DNA of 64,000 nucleotides from Streptomyces roseoverticillatus (GTDB taxonomy: Bacteria; Actinomycetota; Actinomycetes; Streptomycetales; Streptomycetaceae): positions 1 to 64,000 of the forward strand of contig NZ_JOFL01000016.1 of the NCBI RefSeq assembly GCF_000719265.1, given 5' to 3'. Under the pieces are notes generated by a model, which worked only from the letters and a program-made list of their open reading frames with translations, ran no database searches and was not told where the DNA came from. Shown one piece after another: positions 51,996 through 60,663 of the stretch (positions within the stretch are counted from its first letter, which is position 1; each line of letters begins with the position of its first letter). Made by a program: the position numbers and the translations under genes.

Positions 51996-52409
51996 TTGTC
52001 CACTGTCATCGACCAGGCTGTCCAGGCACGGCTCATTGCGTCGGCCCCACAGGACCGCGCCGTCCCCGCGCAGCTGCGCTACGAACCCTCCGATCCCTTC
52101 GCCGTGCACATCGGCTTCCCCGCCGCGGCCTCCCTCGACGGGGCCGACGTGGAATGGGTCTTCGCCCGCGAGACGCTCGCCTGCGGCCTGATCGCGCCGA
52201 CCGGGGGCGGCGACGTCCACGTGTGGCCGTGCGGGCCGGACCGCACGGTGCTGGAGTTCCACGCCGTCGAGGGCGTGGCCATGGTGCAGATCGACACGTC
52301 CGAACTGCGGCGCTTCCTCGCGCGCTCCTACGCGCTGGTGCCCGCCGGCAGCGAGGGCGGGCACCTGGACGTGGAGGGCGACCTGGCGGCGCTGCTGCGG
52401 GACGCCTGA
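51996..52409 (+). CDS. ssgD: SsgA-like sporulation/cell-division protein, probably SsgD
   Basis: A 137-residue SsgA-like protein (SALP), a family confined to morphologically complex actinobacteria that steers cell-wall synthesis during septation and growth. Landmarks are LRYEPSDPFAVHIGFP, VEWVFARETLACGL, GDVHVWP and MVQIDTSELRRFLARSYALVP. The TTG start has GAGGGAG six bases upstream. The name SsgD is suggested by remembered synteny with SCO6722, and other SALPs differ mainly at the C-terminus. Confidence 0.85.
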   Translation: MSTVIDQAVQARLIASAPQDRAVPAQLRYEPSDPFAVHIGFPAAASLDGADVEWVFARETLACGLIAPTGGGDVHVWPCGPDRTVLEFHAVEGVAMVQIDTSELRRFLARSYALVPAGSEGGHLDVEGDLAALLRDA

Positions 52410-52449
52410 CGCCGGCGGAGGGGCGTCAGGTGACGTAGCCGCGTGGACG

Positions 52450-53904
52450 TCAGGGCACGTACGCGGTCCAGTCGGTCCCGGGGAGCTCGTGGGCGCGCCA
52501 GGTGCGGGCGTACGGCGGGAGGTAGGCGTCGGCCGGGTCGTAGAGGACGGCCATGGGCATGCGGCGCGCGGTACGGGCCAGGGCGGCGTCCGTCGTCGAG
52601 CGGTTGTTGCCCATGGTCTGGGCGGAGGCGCAGCCCGCCGCGTAGGCGACGGGCTGCGCCCGGGGGCCCGTGACCGTGCACGGGGCGGACAGGCCGAGGC
52701 GCCGCAGGCCCTCGGCCGCGCGCCGGTAGCGGACGGCGGTGTCCCGGGCGTCGGCGGTGTTGACGCGCAGCTCCTTCAGCTGCACCGAGAGGTGGGCGGC
52801 GAGGACCGCGCACAGCACCGCGGCCACCGCCCACCGCCGCGGCCCGGCGCGGAAGGCGGCCGGCGCGCGGGCTGCGAGGTCCGCCACGGGCAGGGCCAGC
52901 AGGGCGTAGGCGGGGAGCAGGAAGCGGGGCGCGGAGTAGTCGAGCAGGAGCAGGTACGGGGCGGCGAGGGAGAGCGCGCAGGCGGCGGGGAGCAGGACGG
53001 CGGCCCGGGTGTCGCTCCCGGCCCGGCTGTCGCTCGCGGCCCGCGTGTCCCTCCGCAGGGCCAGGGTGCAGGCCGCCGCCACCAGGACGGGGAGCAGCAG
53101 CCACCACAGCGAGTGCGTGAGGGACGGGTTCGCGATGCGGCAAGGGCGGCAGAGCTGGGGGCCGTTGAGGCTGCGGCGGGCGGCGGTCAGGCCCGCGCCC
53201 AGGTGCGCGCCCATGCCGCCCTCGGTGTCGCTGGAGTCCGCGAGCCGCCGCGCGATGCCGCCGAAGCGGACGTACGCCTCCACGGTCCACTGCGCGCCGC
53301 CCGCCACGAGCCCGCCGAGGACCGCCGCGACGACGCGGGGGCGGCGCCAGGCGCGTACGGTCGCGCAGGTCGCGAGCAGCGGCAGGGCGAGCCAGACGGC
53401 GTCCGGGGCACGGAGGAGGGCGGCAGCGGCGAGGGCGGCGGCGAGGCCCGCGAGGGTACGGCCGTCAGCGCTGTTGCGGGCCTGGACGAAGAAGCCGGTC
53501 GCGGCGACCGCGGCGAGGGCGATCCAGAGGTTCGGCATCACCTCGGGCCCGCTGAGGACCGTGATCCACAGCCCGGCGAAGAGGGCCGCCGCGAGCGCCG
53601 TACGCCCCCTGCCGAGCAGGGGCCGCCAGACCGCGAACGCCCCGTACAGGGCCGCCGACGACAGCAGCGCCAGTGTCACGCGCAGGGCCGTCGTGGACGG
53701 GGTGAGTGCCACGACCGGTGCCGCGAGGAAGCTGATGCCGCGCGAGCGCGGGGCGCTGAAGTACGCCGCGGGGCTGCGCGGGTCGACCTGGGAGAGGTAG
53801 ACGCTCTCGTCCCAGCCGAGGTCCATGTGCGCGACGGCGTAGCACAGTTGCAGCACGGCGTAGGCGGCGGCGACGGCCGCGAGGGGAGGGACGATACGGC
53901 GCAT
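52450..53904 (-). CDS. polytopic GT-C-type glycosyltransferase-like membrane protein
   Basis: A 484-residue protein with about ten hydrophobic helices. The first extracytoplasmic loop holds an acidic motif (DLGWDESVYLSQ) like the catalytic Asp/Glu of PMT/ArnT-type transferases, and a C-terminal soluble tail follows (TVTGPRAQPVAYAAGC). Such enzymes move a sugar from a polyprenyl-phosphate donor to an external acceptor. AAGGGG precedes the ATG. It is 23 bases after the pyrophosphatase gene on the same strand. Confidence 0.75.
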   Translation of the reverse strand: MRRIVPPLAAVAAAYAVLQLCYAVAHMDLGWDESVYLSQVDPRSPAAYFSAPRSRGISFLAAPVVALTPSTTALRVTLALLSSAALYGAFAVWRPLLGRGRTALAAALFAGLWITVLSGPEVMPNLWIALAAVAATGFFVQARNSADGRTLAGLAAALAAAALLRAPDAVWLALPLLATCATVRAWRRPRVVAAVLGGLVAGGAQWTVEAYVRFGGIARRLADSSDTEGGMGAHLGAGLTAARRSLNGPQLCRPCRIANPSLTHSLWWLLLPVLVAAACTLALRRDTRAASDSRAGSDTRAAVLLPAACALSLAAPYLLLLDYSAPRFLLPAYALLALPVADLAARAPAAFRAGPRRWAVAAVLCAVLAAHLSVQLKELRVNTADARDTAVRYRRAAEGLRRLGLSAPCTVTGPRAQPVAYAAGCASAQTMGNNRSTTDAALARTARRMPMAVLYDPADAYLPPYARTWRAHELPGTDWTAYVP

Positions 53905-53927
53905 GCCCCTTCTTCTACCGCATTCTT

Positions 53928-54431
53928 CTATGCGTCCGGCTGTCTCCGGGCCGCGGATGCCCGCTCGTACGAGGCGGCGATCTCCGCCTCCGCGGCGGCG
54001 CGGTCGGCCCAGCGGGCGCCGTCGCCCACGGACTTGCCGGGTTCGAGCTCCTTGTACACCTCGAAGAAGTGCTGGATCTCCAGCCGGTCGAACTGTGGAA
54101 GGTGCCGCAGGTCCCGGACGTGCTCGTGGCGGGGGTCGCCCGCGGGCACGCACAGCACCTTGTCGTCCTCGCCCTGCTCGTCGCGCATCCGGAACATCCC
54201 GACGGCCCGGCAGCGGATGACGACGCCCGGGAACGTGGGCTCGCCGGCGAGCACGAGGGCGTCGAGGGGCTCTCCGTCCGCGCCGAGGGTCCGCTCGATG
54301 TAGCCGTAGTCGGCGGGGTAGCGGGTCGAGGTGAACAGCAGCCGGTCCAGCCGGATGCGGCCGCGGTCGTGGTCCATCTCGTATTTGTTGCGGCTGCCTT
54401 GCGGGATCTCCACGACGACGTCGAACTCCAC
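53928..54431 (-). CDS. ppa: family I inorganic pyrophosphatase, active-site variant
   Basis: A 167-residue soluble pyrophosphatase. It has the entry motif [10 protein letters not shown], the [10 protein letters not shown] segment and the metal cluster [10 protein letters not shown], then [19 protein letters not shown]. The canonical DGDPLD has Glu in place of the middle Asp, a conservative change near the metal/water site that could lower activity. It starts with GTG behind GGAGG. A streptomycete normally has another ppa elsewhere, so this could be a paralogue. Confidence 0.88.
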   Translation of the reverse strand: MEFDVVVEIPQGSRNKYEMDHDRGRIRLDRLLFTSTRYPADYGYIERTLGADGEPLDALVLAGEPTFPGVVIRCRAVGMFRMRDEQGEDDKVLCVPAGDPRHEHVRDLRHLPQFDRLEIQHFFEVYKELEPGKSVGDGARWADRAAAEAEIAASYERASAARRQPDA

Positions 54432-54563
54432 GGGGCACCTCCGGTGGGGGTCGGCCGGGCGAGGGGCCCATCGTGTCGTGGTTCGGCCGGAGTGGCCATA
54501 CCTCCTCGCGGAGGGGGCGTGTGCGTGTGCGTGCGCTGGACACGTACGAACGACGGCCGGCCC

Positions 54564-54890
54564 CGGCACCGCCGGACTGCGCCGTACGAACTGATCGCCG
54601 TTGCGGCGGAAGGAACTTCCCGGACCGTAACCCTTCTTCCGCCGCGGCGGCGATCAACCACCGCCACGCGGCCCGGCGGCGCCCGACCGGCAAGCCCCCG
54701 CAGACAGCCCCTACGGCACCGCCGAAATGCGCCATACCAACTGATCACCGTCGCGGCGGAAGAGACAGCCGGAGCGCCGCGAAGACGTATCGAGAGCCCG
54801 GCGTTCGGGCCCGCGGCCCGGCACGCGTCGCCGGGAGGAATCACCCGCCGCGACGGCGATCAGCCACCGCGGCGCATCCCGGCGGTGCCG
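54564..54890. repeat. four alternating copies of the dispersed palindromic element
   Basis: The gap between ppa and the EamA transporter holds units at 54564-54620 (forward), 54631-54683 (reverse), 54714-54765 (forward) and 54831-54890 (reverse). Adjacent opposite units can pair into long stems. The last one overlaps the 3' end of the transporter gene. Landmarks are GGCACCGCCGGACTGCGCC and GATCGCCGTTGCGGCGGAAG. No other gene is visible between 54432 and 54840. Confidence 0.85.
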
Positions 54891-55821
54891 AACCGCCCGG
54901 CGCCCGTACGTGCCCCGCACTGCCCGCGTGCGTCACGCAGTGGCGGGCCCGCGGCACCGTGGGGCGGGCCCGCACCGTGATCGTGGCTTCCCGGTCCGGG
55001 GGGAGACGGCTCAGGGTCACCACGCCCGCCGTGGCGAACGCGCCGGCCAGCGTGGCGAGGACGCCGCCCACCGCCCCGTAGCGAAAGGTTTCGCCGAGCA
55101 CTGCCGTCCCGACGGCCGCGGCAACCACGGGGTTCACGATCGTCACCGTGGCGAGCGGCGCGGCCAGGCCCGCGCCGCGGTAGGACGCCTGGGACAGGAG
55201 CATGCCCGCCGAGGCGAGGACGGCGGTGGCGAGGAGCGTGGGGACCAGGGAGCCCGTCTCGTGCGAGGTCCAGTCCTCGGCGGCGGCCTTGGTGAAGACG
55301 GAGCCCATGCCGAACGCGGCGCCGGCGGCCGCGGCCAGCGCCACCCCCCGTACGACGGCCCGCCGCGCCCGCCGCGCGCCGAGCGCCAGGACCGCGGCCC
55401 CGGTCAGCACCGCGGCCGCGAGGAGGGGCCGCTGCGCGGCGTCGAGGGTTTCGGTGCGCGGCGGCCCGGTGAGGGTCAGGAGCCCGGCGAGGCCGCCGGT
55501 CGCGAGGAGGGCGCCGCGCCAGCCGGCCGGGCCGACGGGTCTGCGGGCGAACACCGCCGCCATGGGCAGCGCGAAGACGATCGTGAGCGCGCCGAGGGGC
55601 TGGACGAGGCTCAGCGGCCCGTAGGCGAGCGCCACGACGTGCAGCCCCGCGCCGAGCCCGGTCAGGGCGACCGCGCCCCACCAGCCGGGCCGCCGCAGCG
55701 GGCCGCGGGCCCCGGGCCCGTCGGCCGTCGTGGCGGCGACCCGCTCCTGCACGATGGCCGCACCCGCGTAGGCCACTGCCGACACCAGGCAGAGCAGGAC
55801 CGGCAGCAGGAGCGCACTCAT
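54841..55821 (-). CDS. DMT superfamily (EamA-like) transporter
   Basis: A 326-residue protein with about ten hydrophobic helices in two halves (ALAYGPLSLVQPLGALTIVFALP in the first, PLATVTIVNPVVAAAVGTAVLGE in the second, as landmarks). This is the pattern of drug/metabolite exporters. The ATG at 55821 follows GGAGGGC. The last ~17 residues (GGSAPPGCAAVADRRRGG) are encoded by a copy of the dispersed palindromic element, which also supplies the stop codon. Substrate unknown. Confidence 0.83.
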   Translation of the reverse strand: MSALLLPVLLCLVSAVAYAGAAIVQERVAATTADGPGARGPLRRPGWWGAVALTGLGAGLHVVALAYGPLSLVQPLGALTIVFALPMAAVFARRPVGPAGWRGALLATGGLAGLLTLTGPPRTETLDAAQRPLLAAAVLTGAAVLALGARRARRAVVRGVALAAAAGAAFGMGSVFTKAAAEDWTSHETGSLVPTLLATAVLASAGMLLSQASYRGAGLAAPLATVTIVNPVVAAAVGTAVLGETFRYGAVGGVLATLAGAFATAGVVTLSRLPPDREATITVRARPTVPRARHCVTHAGSAGHVRAPGGSAPPGCAAVADRRRGG

Positions 55822-55948
55822 GCCCTCCACGATGCCTCGCCGCGCCGGATCCGTCGTCGTCCCGGGGGACGGACCTGCGTCTCCTACCAGCGGAGTACGG
55901 GGTACCTGAGACGTACGGGCAAGCAGCCGGCCCCGGCGTCCGCCGGCG

Positions 55949-55968
55949 GTTACTCCCGCGGGAGTAAC
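55949..55968. promoter_or_regulatory. perfect 20-bp palindrome upstream of the MMPL gene
   Basis: GTTACTCCCGCGGGAGTAAC is a perfect inverted repeat in the 269-base gap between the divergent transporter genes. Its form resembles operators of TetR-family exporter regulators. No TetR gene is adjacent. A TTAGCTT box lies downstream near 55992. Confidence 0.6.
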
Positions 55969-56090
55969 AACCACCCCGTTGCACCCGGCGGATTAGCTTC
56001 CGCTTCGGTCTGCGGGCCGACGCACCGGGCGCTTCGCGCCGGAACCCTGGAAGGGTCAGCGAACTCCGGCTTCGAGGAGGCGGCGAGCAC

Positions 56091-58199
56091 ATGGCCCCGG
56101 CGGCGGACACGCAAGCGAAGGAGGGCCGGTCGCGACCGGCCGGCGAAGGAAAGGCAAGGCGGCGCGCCCTCCCCTGGGCGGTGATCGCCCTGTGGATCGT
56201 GATCCTGGCGGTCACCGCTCCCTTCGCCGGAAAGCTCGGCGGCGCCGCGCGGGACCGTCCCGTGGACTACCTGCCGGCCAGCGCCGAGTCCACCCGGGTC
56301 GAGCACCTGCTGCAGAAGCTGCCGGGCGGCAACACCTCCGACGCGCTGCTGGTGTACCACCGCGACGGCGGGCTGCGGCCCGCGGACACCAAGGCGGCGC
56401 AGGAGCACCTGAAGAAGATCGCGGGGCGCTACGAACTGCGCGGCGGCGACAAGCCGCCCACCGTCGTCTCCAAGGACGGCGCCACGTCGATGACCGCGCT
56501 GTCGGTGAGCGGCCTGGCGGACGCCTCCGCGCAGGGCAAGGCGGTCGACGGCATCCGGGACATCGTCAAGGAGGACAAGCCCGGGGGCCTGAAGGCCGAG
56601 CTCGGCGGGCAGGTCGCCCTGATGTCCGATCAGAACGAGGTCTTCCAGTCCATCGACGGCGTGCTGCTGCTGGGCACCGCGGGCGTCGTGGCGGTCCTGC
56701 TGATCCTCATCTACCGCAGCCCGTTCCTGTGGCTGGTGCCCCTGGCGGTGGTCGGTGTGGCCGCCTCGGCCGCGATGGCCGGCGTCTACGGGCTGATCAA
56801 GGCGTTCGACCTGACGGTGACGACGATGAGCACGTCCGTGATGACGGTGCTCATCTTCGGCGCGGGCACCGACTACGCCCTGCTGCTGGTGGCCCGCTAC
56901 CGCGAGGAACTGCGCCACATCGAGCAGCCCTACGACGCGATGAGGTCCGCGATCCGCGGCTGCGGCCCGGCCGTCCTCGCCTCGTCCGGCACGGTCATTG
57001 CGGGCCTGATGTGCCTGATGGCGGCGGACCTCAACAGCAGCAGCGGCCTCGGCCCGGTGGGCGCGGTGGGCGTCTTCTGCGCGCTGACGGCCATGATGAC
57101 GCTGCTGCCGGCGGTGCTGGTCCTGCTGGGCCGCCGCGTGTTCTGGCCGATCGTCCCGGTGTACGGGACCGAGGCCGTGCACCGGCGTTCGCTGTTCGCG
57201 GCGATGGGCAACTCCGCGTCCCGCCGCCCGGGCCTGGTGCTGCTGTGCGGCGTCGCGGCGCTCGTCGCCCTGTCGGTCGGCGCGGTGAAGCTGCCGGGCA
57301 CGCTGAAGCAGGAGGACGCGTTCCTCAAGAAGCCCGACTCGGTCACCGCGATGCGCACGGTCGCGACCGCGTTCCCCGACGCCAGCAGCCTGCCGATCAC
57401 GGTGGTCACGCGCACCGCGCAGGCCGGCGAGGTGGAGAAGGCCGTCAAGGCCACCAAGGGCGTGGCCACGGTGCAGCCGGGCCGCAGCGGCGAGGAGCGC
57501 ACCGAACTGCAGGTGTTCTCCGTGGCGAAGCCCGAGTCGGCCGGCGAGAAGAAGACCATCGGCGCGCTGCGGGACGCGGTGCACGGCATCAAGGGCGCGC
57601 AGGCGATCGCCGGCGGTCCGACGGCCCAGCAGATGGACCTCGACACCACGAACGCCGACGACCGGCGCAAGGTGATCCCGCTGGTGCTGGTCGCGGTGAT
57701 GATCGTGCTGATCGCCCTGCTGCGCAGCCTGGTGGCGGCGGCGGTGCTCGTGCTCGCCGTGATCGCCTCGTGGGGCGCGGCGATGGGGCTCAGCGGGCTG
57801 GTGTTCGGCCCGGCGCTCGGCTACAAGGGGCTCGATCCGAGTCTGCCGCTGCTGACGTTCGTCTTCCTCATCGCGCTCGGCGTCGACTACGGCATCTTCC
57901 TGATGCACCGGGCGCGCGAGGAGCGGCTGAAGGGGGCGGGGCCGCAGGAGGCGGCGCTCACCGCGCTGCGCACGACGGGCGGGGTCATCACCTCGGCGGG
58001 CATCGTGCTGGCGGCCACGTTCGCCGTGCTGGCGACGCTGCCGCTGGTGGCGCTGGTAGAGATGGGCTTCATCATCGCGGTCGGGGTGCTGCTGGACACC
58101 TTCCTGGTCCGTACCTATCTGGTCACCTCTGCAAGCCTGTTGCTGAAGAGGTGGATGTGGTGGCCCGGGAAGCTCTCCCGGGGTTCCATGGAAACGTGA
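56091..58199 (+). CDS. MMPL family RND-type exporter
   Basis: A 702-residue membrane protein with a first helix (LPWAVIALWIVILAVTAPF), a large external loop, a block of helices with GAGTDYALLLVARYREEL, a second external loop and a second block with IALGVDYGIFLMHRAREE. The two DY motifs carry proton transport in this family. MMPL proteins export lipids or drugs. GAGGAGG precedes the ATG. The stop overlaps the next gene, a histidine kinase, suggesting co-regulation. Confidence 0.92.
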   Translation: MAPAADTQAKEGRSRPAGEGKARRRALPWAVIALWIVILAVTAPFAGKLGGAARDRPVDYLPASAESTRVEHLLQKLPGGNTSDALLVYHRDGGLRPADTKAAQEHLKKIAGRYELRGGDKPPTVVSKDGATSMTALSVSGLADASAQGKAVDGIRDIVKEDKPGGLKAELGGQVALMSDQNEVFQSIDGVLLLGTAGVVAVLLILIYRSPFLWLVPLAVVGVAASAAMAGVYGLIKAFDLTVTTMSTSVMTVLIFGAGTDYALLLVARYREELRHIEQPYDAMRSAIRGCGPAVLASSGTVIAGLMCLMAADLNSSSGLGPVGAVGVFCALTAMMTLLPAVLVLLGRRVFWPIVPVYGTEAVHRRSLFAAMGNSASRRPGLVLLCGVAALVALSVGAVKLPGTLKQEDAFLKKPDSVTAMRTVATAFPDASSLPITVVTRTAQAGEVEKAVKATKGVATVQPGRSGEERTELQVFSVAKPESAGEKKTIGALRDAVHGIKGAQAIAGGPTAQQMDLDTTNADDRRKVIPLVLVAVMIVLIALLRSLVAAAVLVLAVIASWGAAMGLSGLVFGPALGYKGLDPSLPLLTFVFLIALGVDYGIFLMHRAREERLKGAGPQEAALTALRTTGGVITSAGIVLAATFAVLATLPLVALVEMGFIIAVGVLLDTFLVRTYLVTSASLLLKRWMWWPGKLSRGSMET

Positions 58200-59509
58200 T
58201 GCCGTCCCGGGACCCCGTTGCCCCCATGATCGCGCGACTGCTGCTGCCGCGGCACGCGATCGCACGACGCAGTGTCCTGCTGCAGGACTTCGGCATAGCG
58301 CTGACCGTGCTCGCCGTGCAGAGCGTGCTGTTCGTCGTCACCTCGCGGCGGTCGCTGGACCTCCCGGGCTGGGCCCTCCTCACCGGCGCCGCGCTGTCGC
58401 TGACCGCGCGGCGCCGGGCGCCGTGGCTCACGGTGCTCGCGGTGGCCTGCATGAACGGCCCGTTCTACCTGCTGGGCTACCCGCGGGCGGCGGTGCTGCC
58501 CGCGGGTCTGGTGGCGCTGTGCACGCTCGCCGTGGTGGGGCCGCCGCGGCGCAGCTTCCTCACCCTGGGCGGCATCTACGGCGTGGCGACCGCCGTGATG
58601 CTGCTCCTGGGCAAGGGCCACGAGATCCTGCCGACGCTGGTGAGCGCGGGCTGGATCGCCGACGTCGTCCTGATCGGGGAGGCGGTGCGCCTGCACCGCA
58701 ACTACGTCGGGGCGATCGTGGAGCGTGCGGAGCGCGCCGAGCGCACGCGGGAGCGGGAGGCGGCGCGCAGGGTCGCGGAGGAGCGCGTGCACATCGCGCG
58801 CGACCTGCACGACCTGCTGGCCCACAGCATCACCCTGATCGGCGTGCAGACCGCGGTCGCGGCCCACGTCCTGGTCGCCGACCCCGAGCGGCTCGACCGC
58901 ACGGCGCTCGCCAAGGCGCTGGACGGCATCGCCGACACGTGCCGGGACGCCCGCGCGGAGCTGCGCGCGACGCTGGAGGTGCTCCGCGGGAACGATTCAG
59001 CGGCGTACGGGCCGCTGCCGGGGCTCGACGGGCTGCCCGACCTGGCGCGGGCCGCGGAGGCGGCGGGCGCGCGGGTGAGCCTGAAGGTGCACCTGGGACC
59101 GGTGGAGGCGGCCACGGAGCGCAACGGCACCGCCGCCGAAGACGCGGCAACGGCCGTCCTGGCCCCGGCTGTCGGGGCCGCCGCGTACCGTATCGTGCAG
59201 GAGGCGCTCACCAACGCGGTCCGCCACGGCGGGCCCGCGGTCCGCGTCTGGGTGACGGTGGCGCGCGGAGAGGGCGACGGCGCCCTGCGGGTCACCGTGC
59301 TCGACGACGGCGGCGCGGAGGCTCCGGTGCGGGCCGCCGTGCCGGGGAACGAGCCGAACGGCACCGGCGGATACGGCATCGTCGGCATGCGCGAGCGCGC
59401 CCGCAGCGTCGGCGGCGGGCTGCAGGCCGGCCCGCGGCCGGGCGGCGCCGGGTTCGCGGTCGCCGCCGTCCTGCCGACCGCCCCCGTGGACGGGGCCGTC
59501 TTCACGTGA
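58199..59509 (+). CDS. NarL-type sensor histidine kinase
   Basis: A 436-residue membrane kinase with four or five N-terminal hydrophobic helices. The intact H-box is IARDLHDLLAHSITLIG, and the HATPase domain has RIVQEALTNAVRHGG and GYGIVGMRERARSVGGGL. The ATG overlaps the MMPL stop (TGATG). A GTG directly before it is an alternative. It should phosphorylate the response regulator encoded 141 bases downstream. Confidence 0.9.
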   Translation: MPSRDPVAPMIARLLLPRHAIARRSVLLQDFGIALTVLAVQSVLFVVTSRRSLDLPGWALLTGAALSLTARRRAPWLTVLAVACMNGPFYLLGYPRAAVLPAGLVALCTLAVVGPPRRSFLTLGGIYGVATAVMLLLGKGHEILPTLVSAGWIADVVLIGEAVRLHRNYVGAIVERAERAERTREREAARRVAEERVHIARDLHDLLAHSITLIGVQTAVAAHVLVADPERLDRTALAKALDGIADTCRDARAELRATLEVLRGNDSAAYGPLPGLDGLPDLARAAEAAGARVSLKVHLGPVEAATERNGTAAEDAATAVLAPAVGAAAYRIVQEALTNAVRHGGPAVRVWVTVARGEGDGALRVTVLDDGGAEAPVRAAVPGNEPNGTGGYGIVGMRERARSVGGGLQAGPRPGGAGFAVAAVLPTAPVDGAVFT

Positions 59510-59650
59510 ACCCCCGCGCACCGGCGCGTGCACCCGTCAGTGAAACGACCCGCCTCCGTCCCCGGGGCGCGGGTCCCACCCCGAAGGATGGCCGATGACC
59601 TCAGCACCGAGTCCGGCGGCACCGTGCTCCCCCGGGGGGAGGATCCGCCG

Positions 59651-60379
59651 ATGAGCACGCCGCAGCAGCCGATCCGGGTCCTGCTCGCCGACGACCAGCG
59701 GCTCGTCCGCTCCGCCTTCGCCATGCTGGTGGACACCGCCCCGGACATGGAGGTCGTGGGCGAGGCGGGCACGGGCCGGCAGGCCGTCGAGCTGGCCCGC
59801 AGCGCCCGCGCCGACCTGGTGGTGATGGACATCCGGATGCCGGATCTGGACGGCATCGAGGCGACCCAGCGCATCGCCGCCGACGAGGACATGGCAGGCG
59901 TGAAAGTGCTCGTCCTGACGACGTACGACACCGACGAGTACGTCATCGATGCGCTGCGGGCGGGCGCCTCCGGATTCCTGGTGAAGGACACCCGGCCGGC
60001 GGCGCTCCTGGAGGCGATCAGGACCATCGCCGCCGGGGAGGCGCTCCTGTCGCCCGGCCCGACCTCGCGGCTGATCGCCCGGGTGCTGCGGGCGCCGCGG
60101 GCGGACATCCCGGCGAGCTTCGTCACAGGCGGCCTGGCGGTGCTGTCGGTGCGCGAGCGGCAGGTGCTGACGCTGGTGGCCCGGGGCCTGAACAACGCCG
60201 AGGTGGGCGACGTGCTGGGGCTCAGTCCCCTGACCGCCAAGACCCATGTCAGCCGCATCATGGGCAAGCTGTGCGCCCGCGACCGGGTGCAGCTGGTCAT
60301 CGCCGCGTACGAGGCGGGCCTGGTGACGCCGGGCTCGGCGCCGGGCGGTGCCTTCGGGAACGGCGTCTGCTCTTCCTGA
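59651..60379 (+). CDS. NarL/LuxR-type response regulator
   Basis: A 242-residue two-domain regulator. The receiver has LLADDQRLVR, the phospho-acceptor in VVMDIRMPDLDG, VLTTYDTDEY and VKDTRP. The LuxR helix-turn-helix has LSVRERQVLTLVARGLNNAEVGD. GGAGG lies eight bases before the ATG. It is the partner of the preceding kinase and a likely controller of the MMPL exporter gene. Confidence 0.93.
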   Translation: MSTPQQPIRVLLADDQRLVRSAFAMLVDTAPDMEVVGEAGTGRQAVELARSARADLVVMDIRMPDLDGIEATQRIAADEDMAGVKVLVLTTYDTDEYVIDALRAGASGFLVKDTRPAALLEAIRTIAAGEALLSPGPTSRLIARVLRAPRADIPASFVTGGLAVLSVRERQVLTLVARGLNNAEVGDVLGLSPLTAKTHVSRIMGKLCARDRVQLVIAAYEAGLVTPGSAPGGAFGNGVCSS

Positions 60380-60452
60380 AGCCGGACTGAAGAAAACGGA
60401 CACCGCACCTACGCCGTGCTGCCGACCGGGGCGCAACGGCGCCGTCCTCCGT

Positions 60453-60470
60453 GCGTTGACGCCGCGTTGA
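60453..60470 (+). promoter_or_regulatory. 11-bp-spaced GCGTTGA direct repeats
   Basis: GCGTTGA occurs at 60453-60459 and 60464-60470, an 11-base period. SARP regulators bind heptameric direct repeats with this spacing, so this may be an autoregulatory site of the following gene. CCGTTGA recurs near 60527. Confidence 0.35.
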
Positions 60471-60605
60471 GCCGGGCGGGCCCGCTCCTCAATGAACGTA
60501 CGGGGCGGGCGCCCGGCTCCGCCATCCGTTGAGGGCGGAAAGGGGCCGGGGGATGGATGACGGCAGTTGTTCCGCGTTGCGAGGATTGGGCGCTGAAAGG
60601 GGGAA

Positions 60606-60621
60606 AAGCCGGTACCGGCTT
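60606..60621. promoter_or_regulatory. perfect 16-bp palindrome upstream of the SARP gene
   Basis: AAGCCGGTACCGGCTT is a perfect inverted repeat ending 42 bases before the SARP start codon, in a locally AT-richer leader. It is a candidate repressor operator for the biosynthetic gene set. Confidence 0.5.
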
Positions 60622-60663
60622 CTGTTCTGATCTCCGGCGGAAACCGCTGTGTGGGGGAATTTC

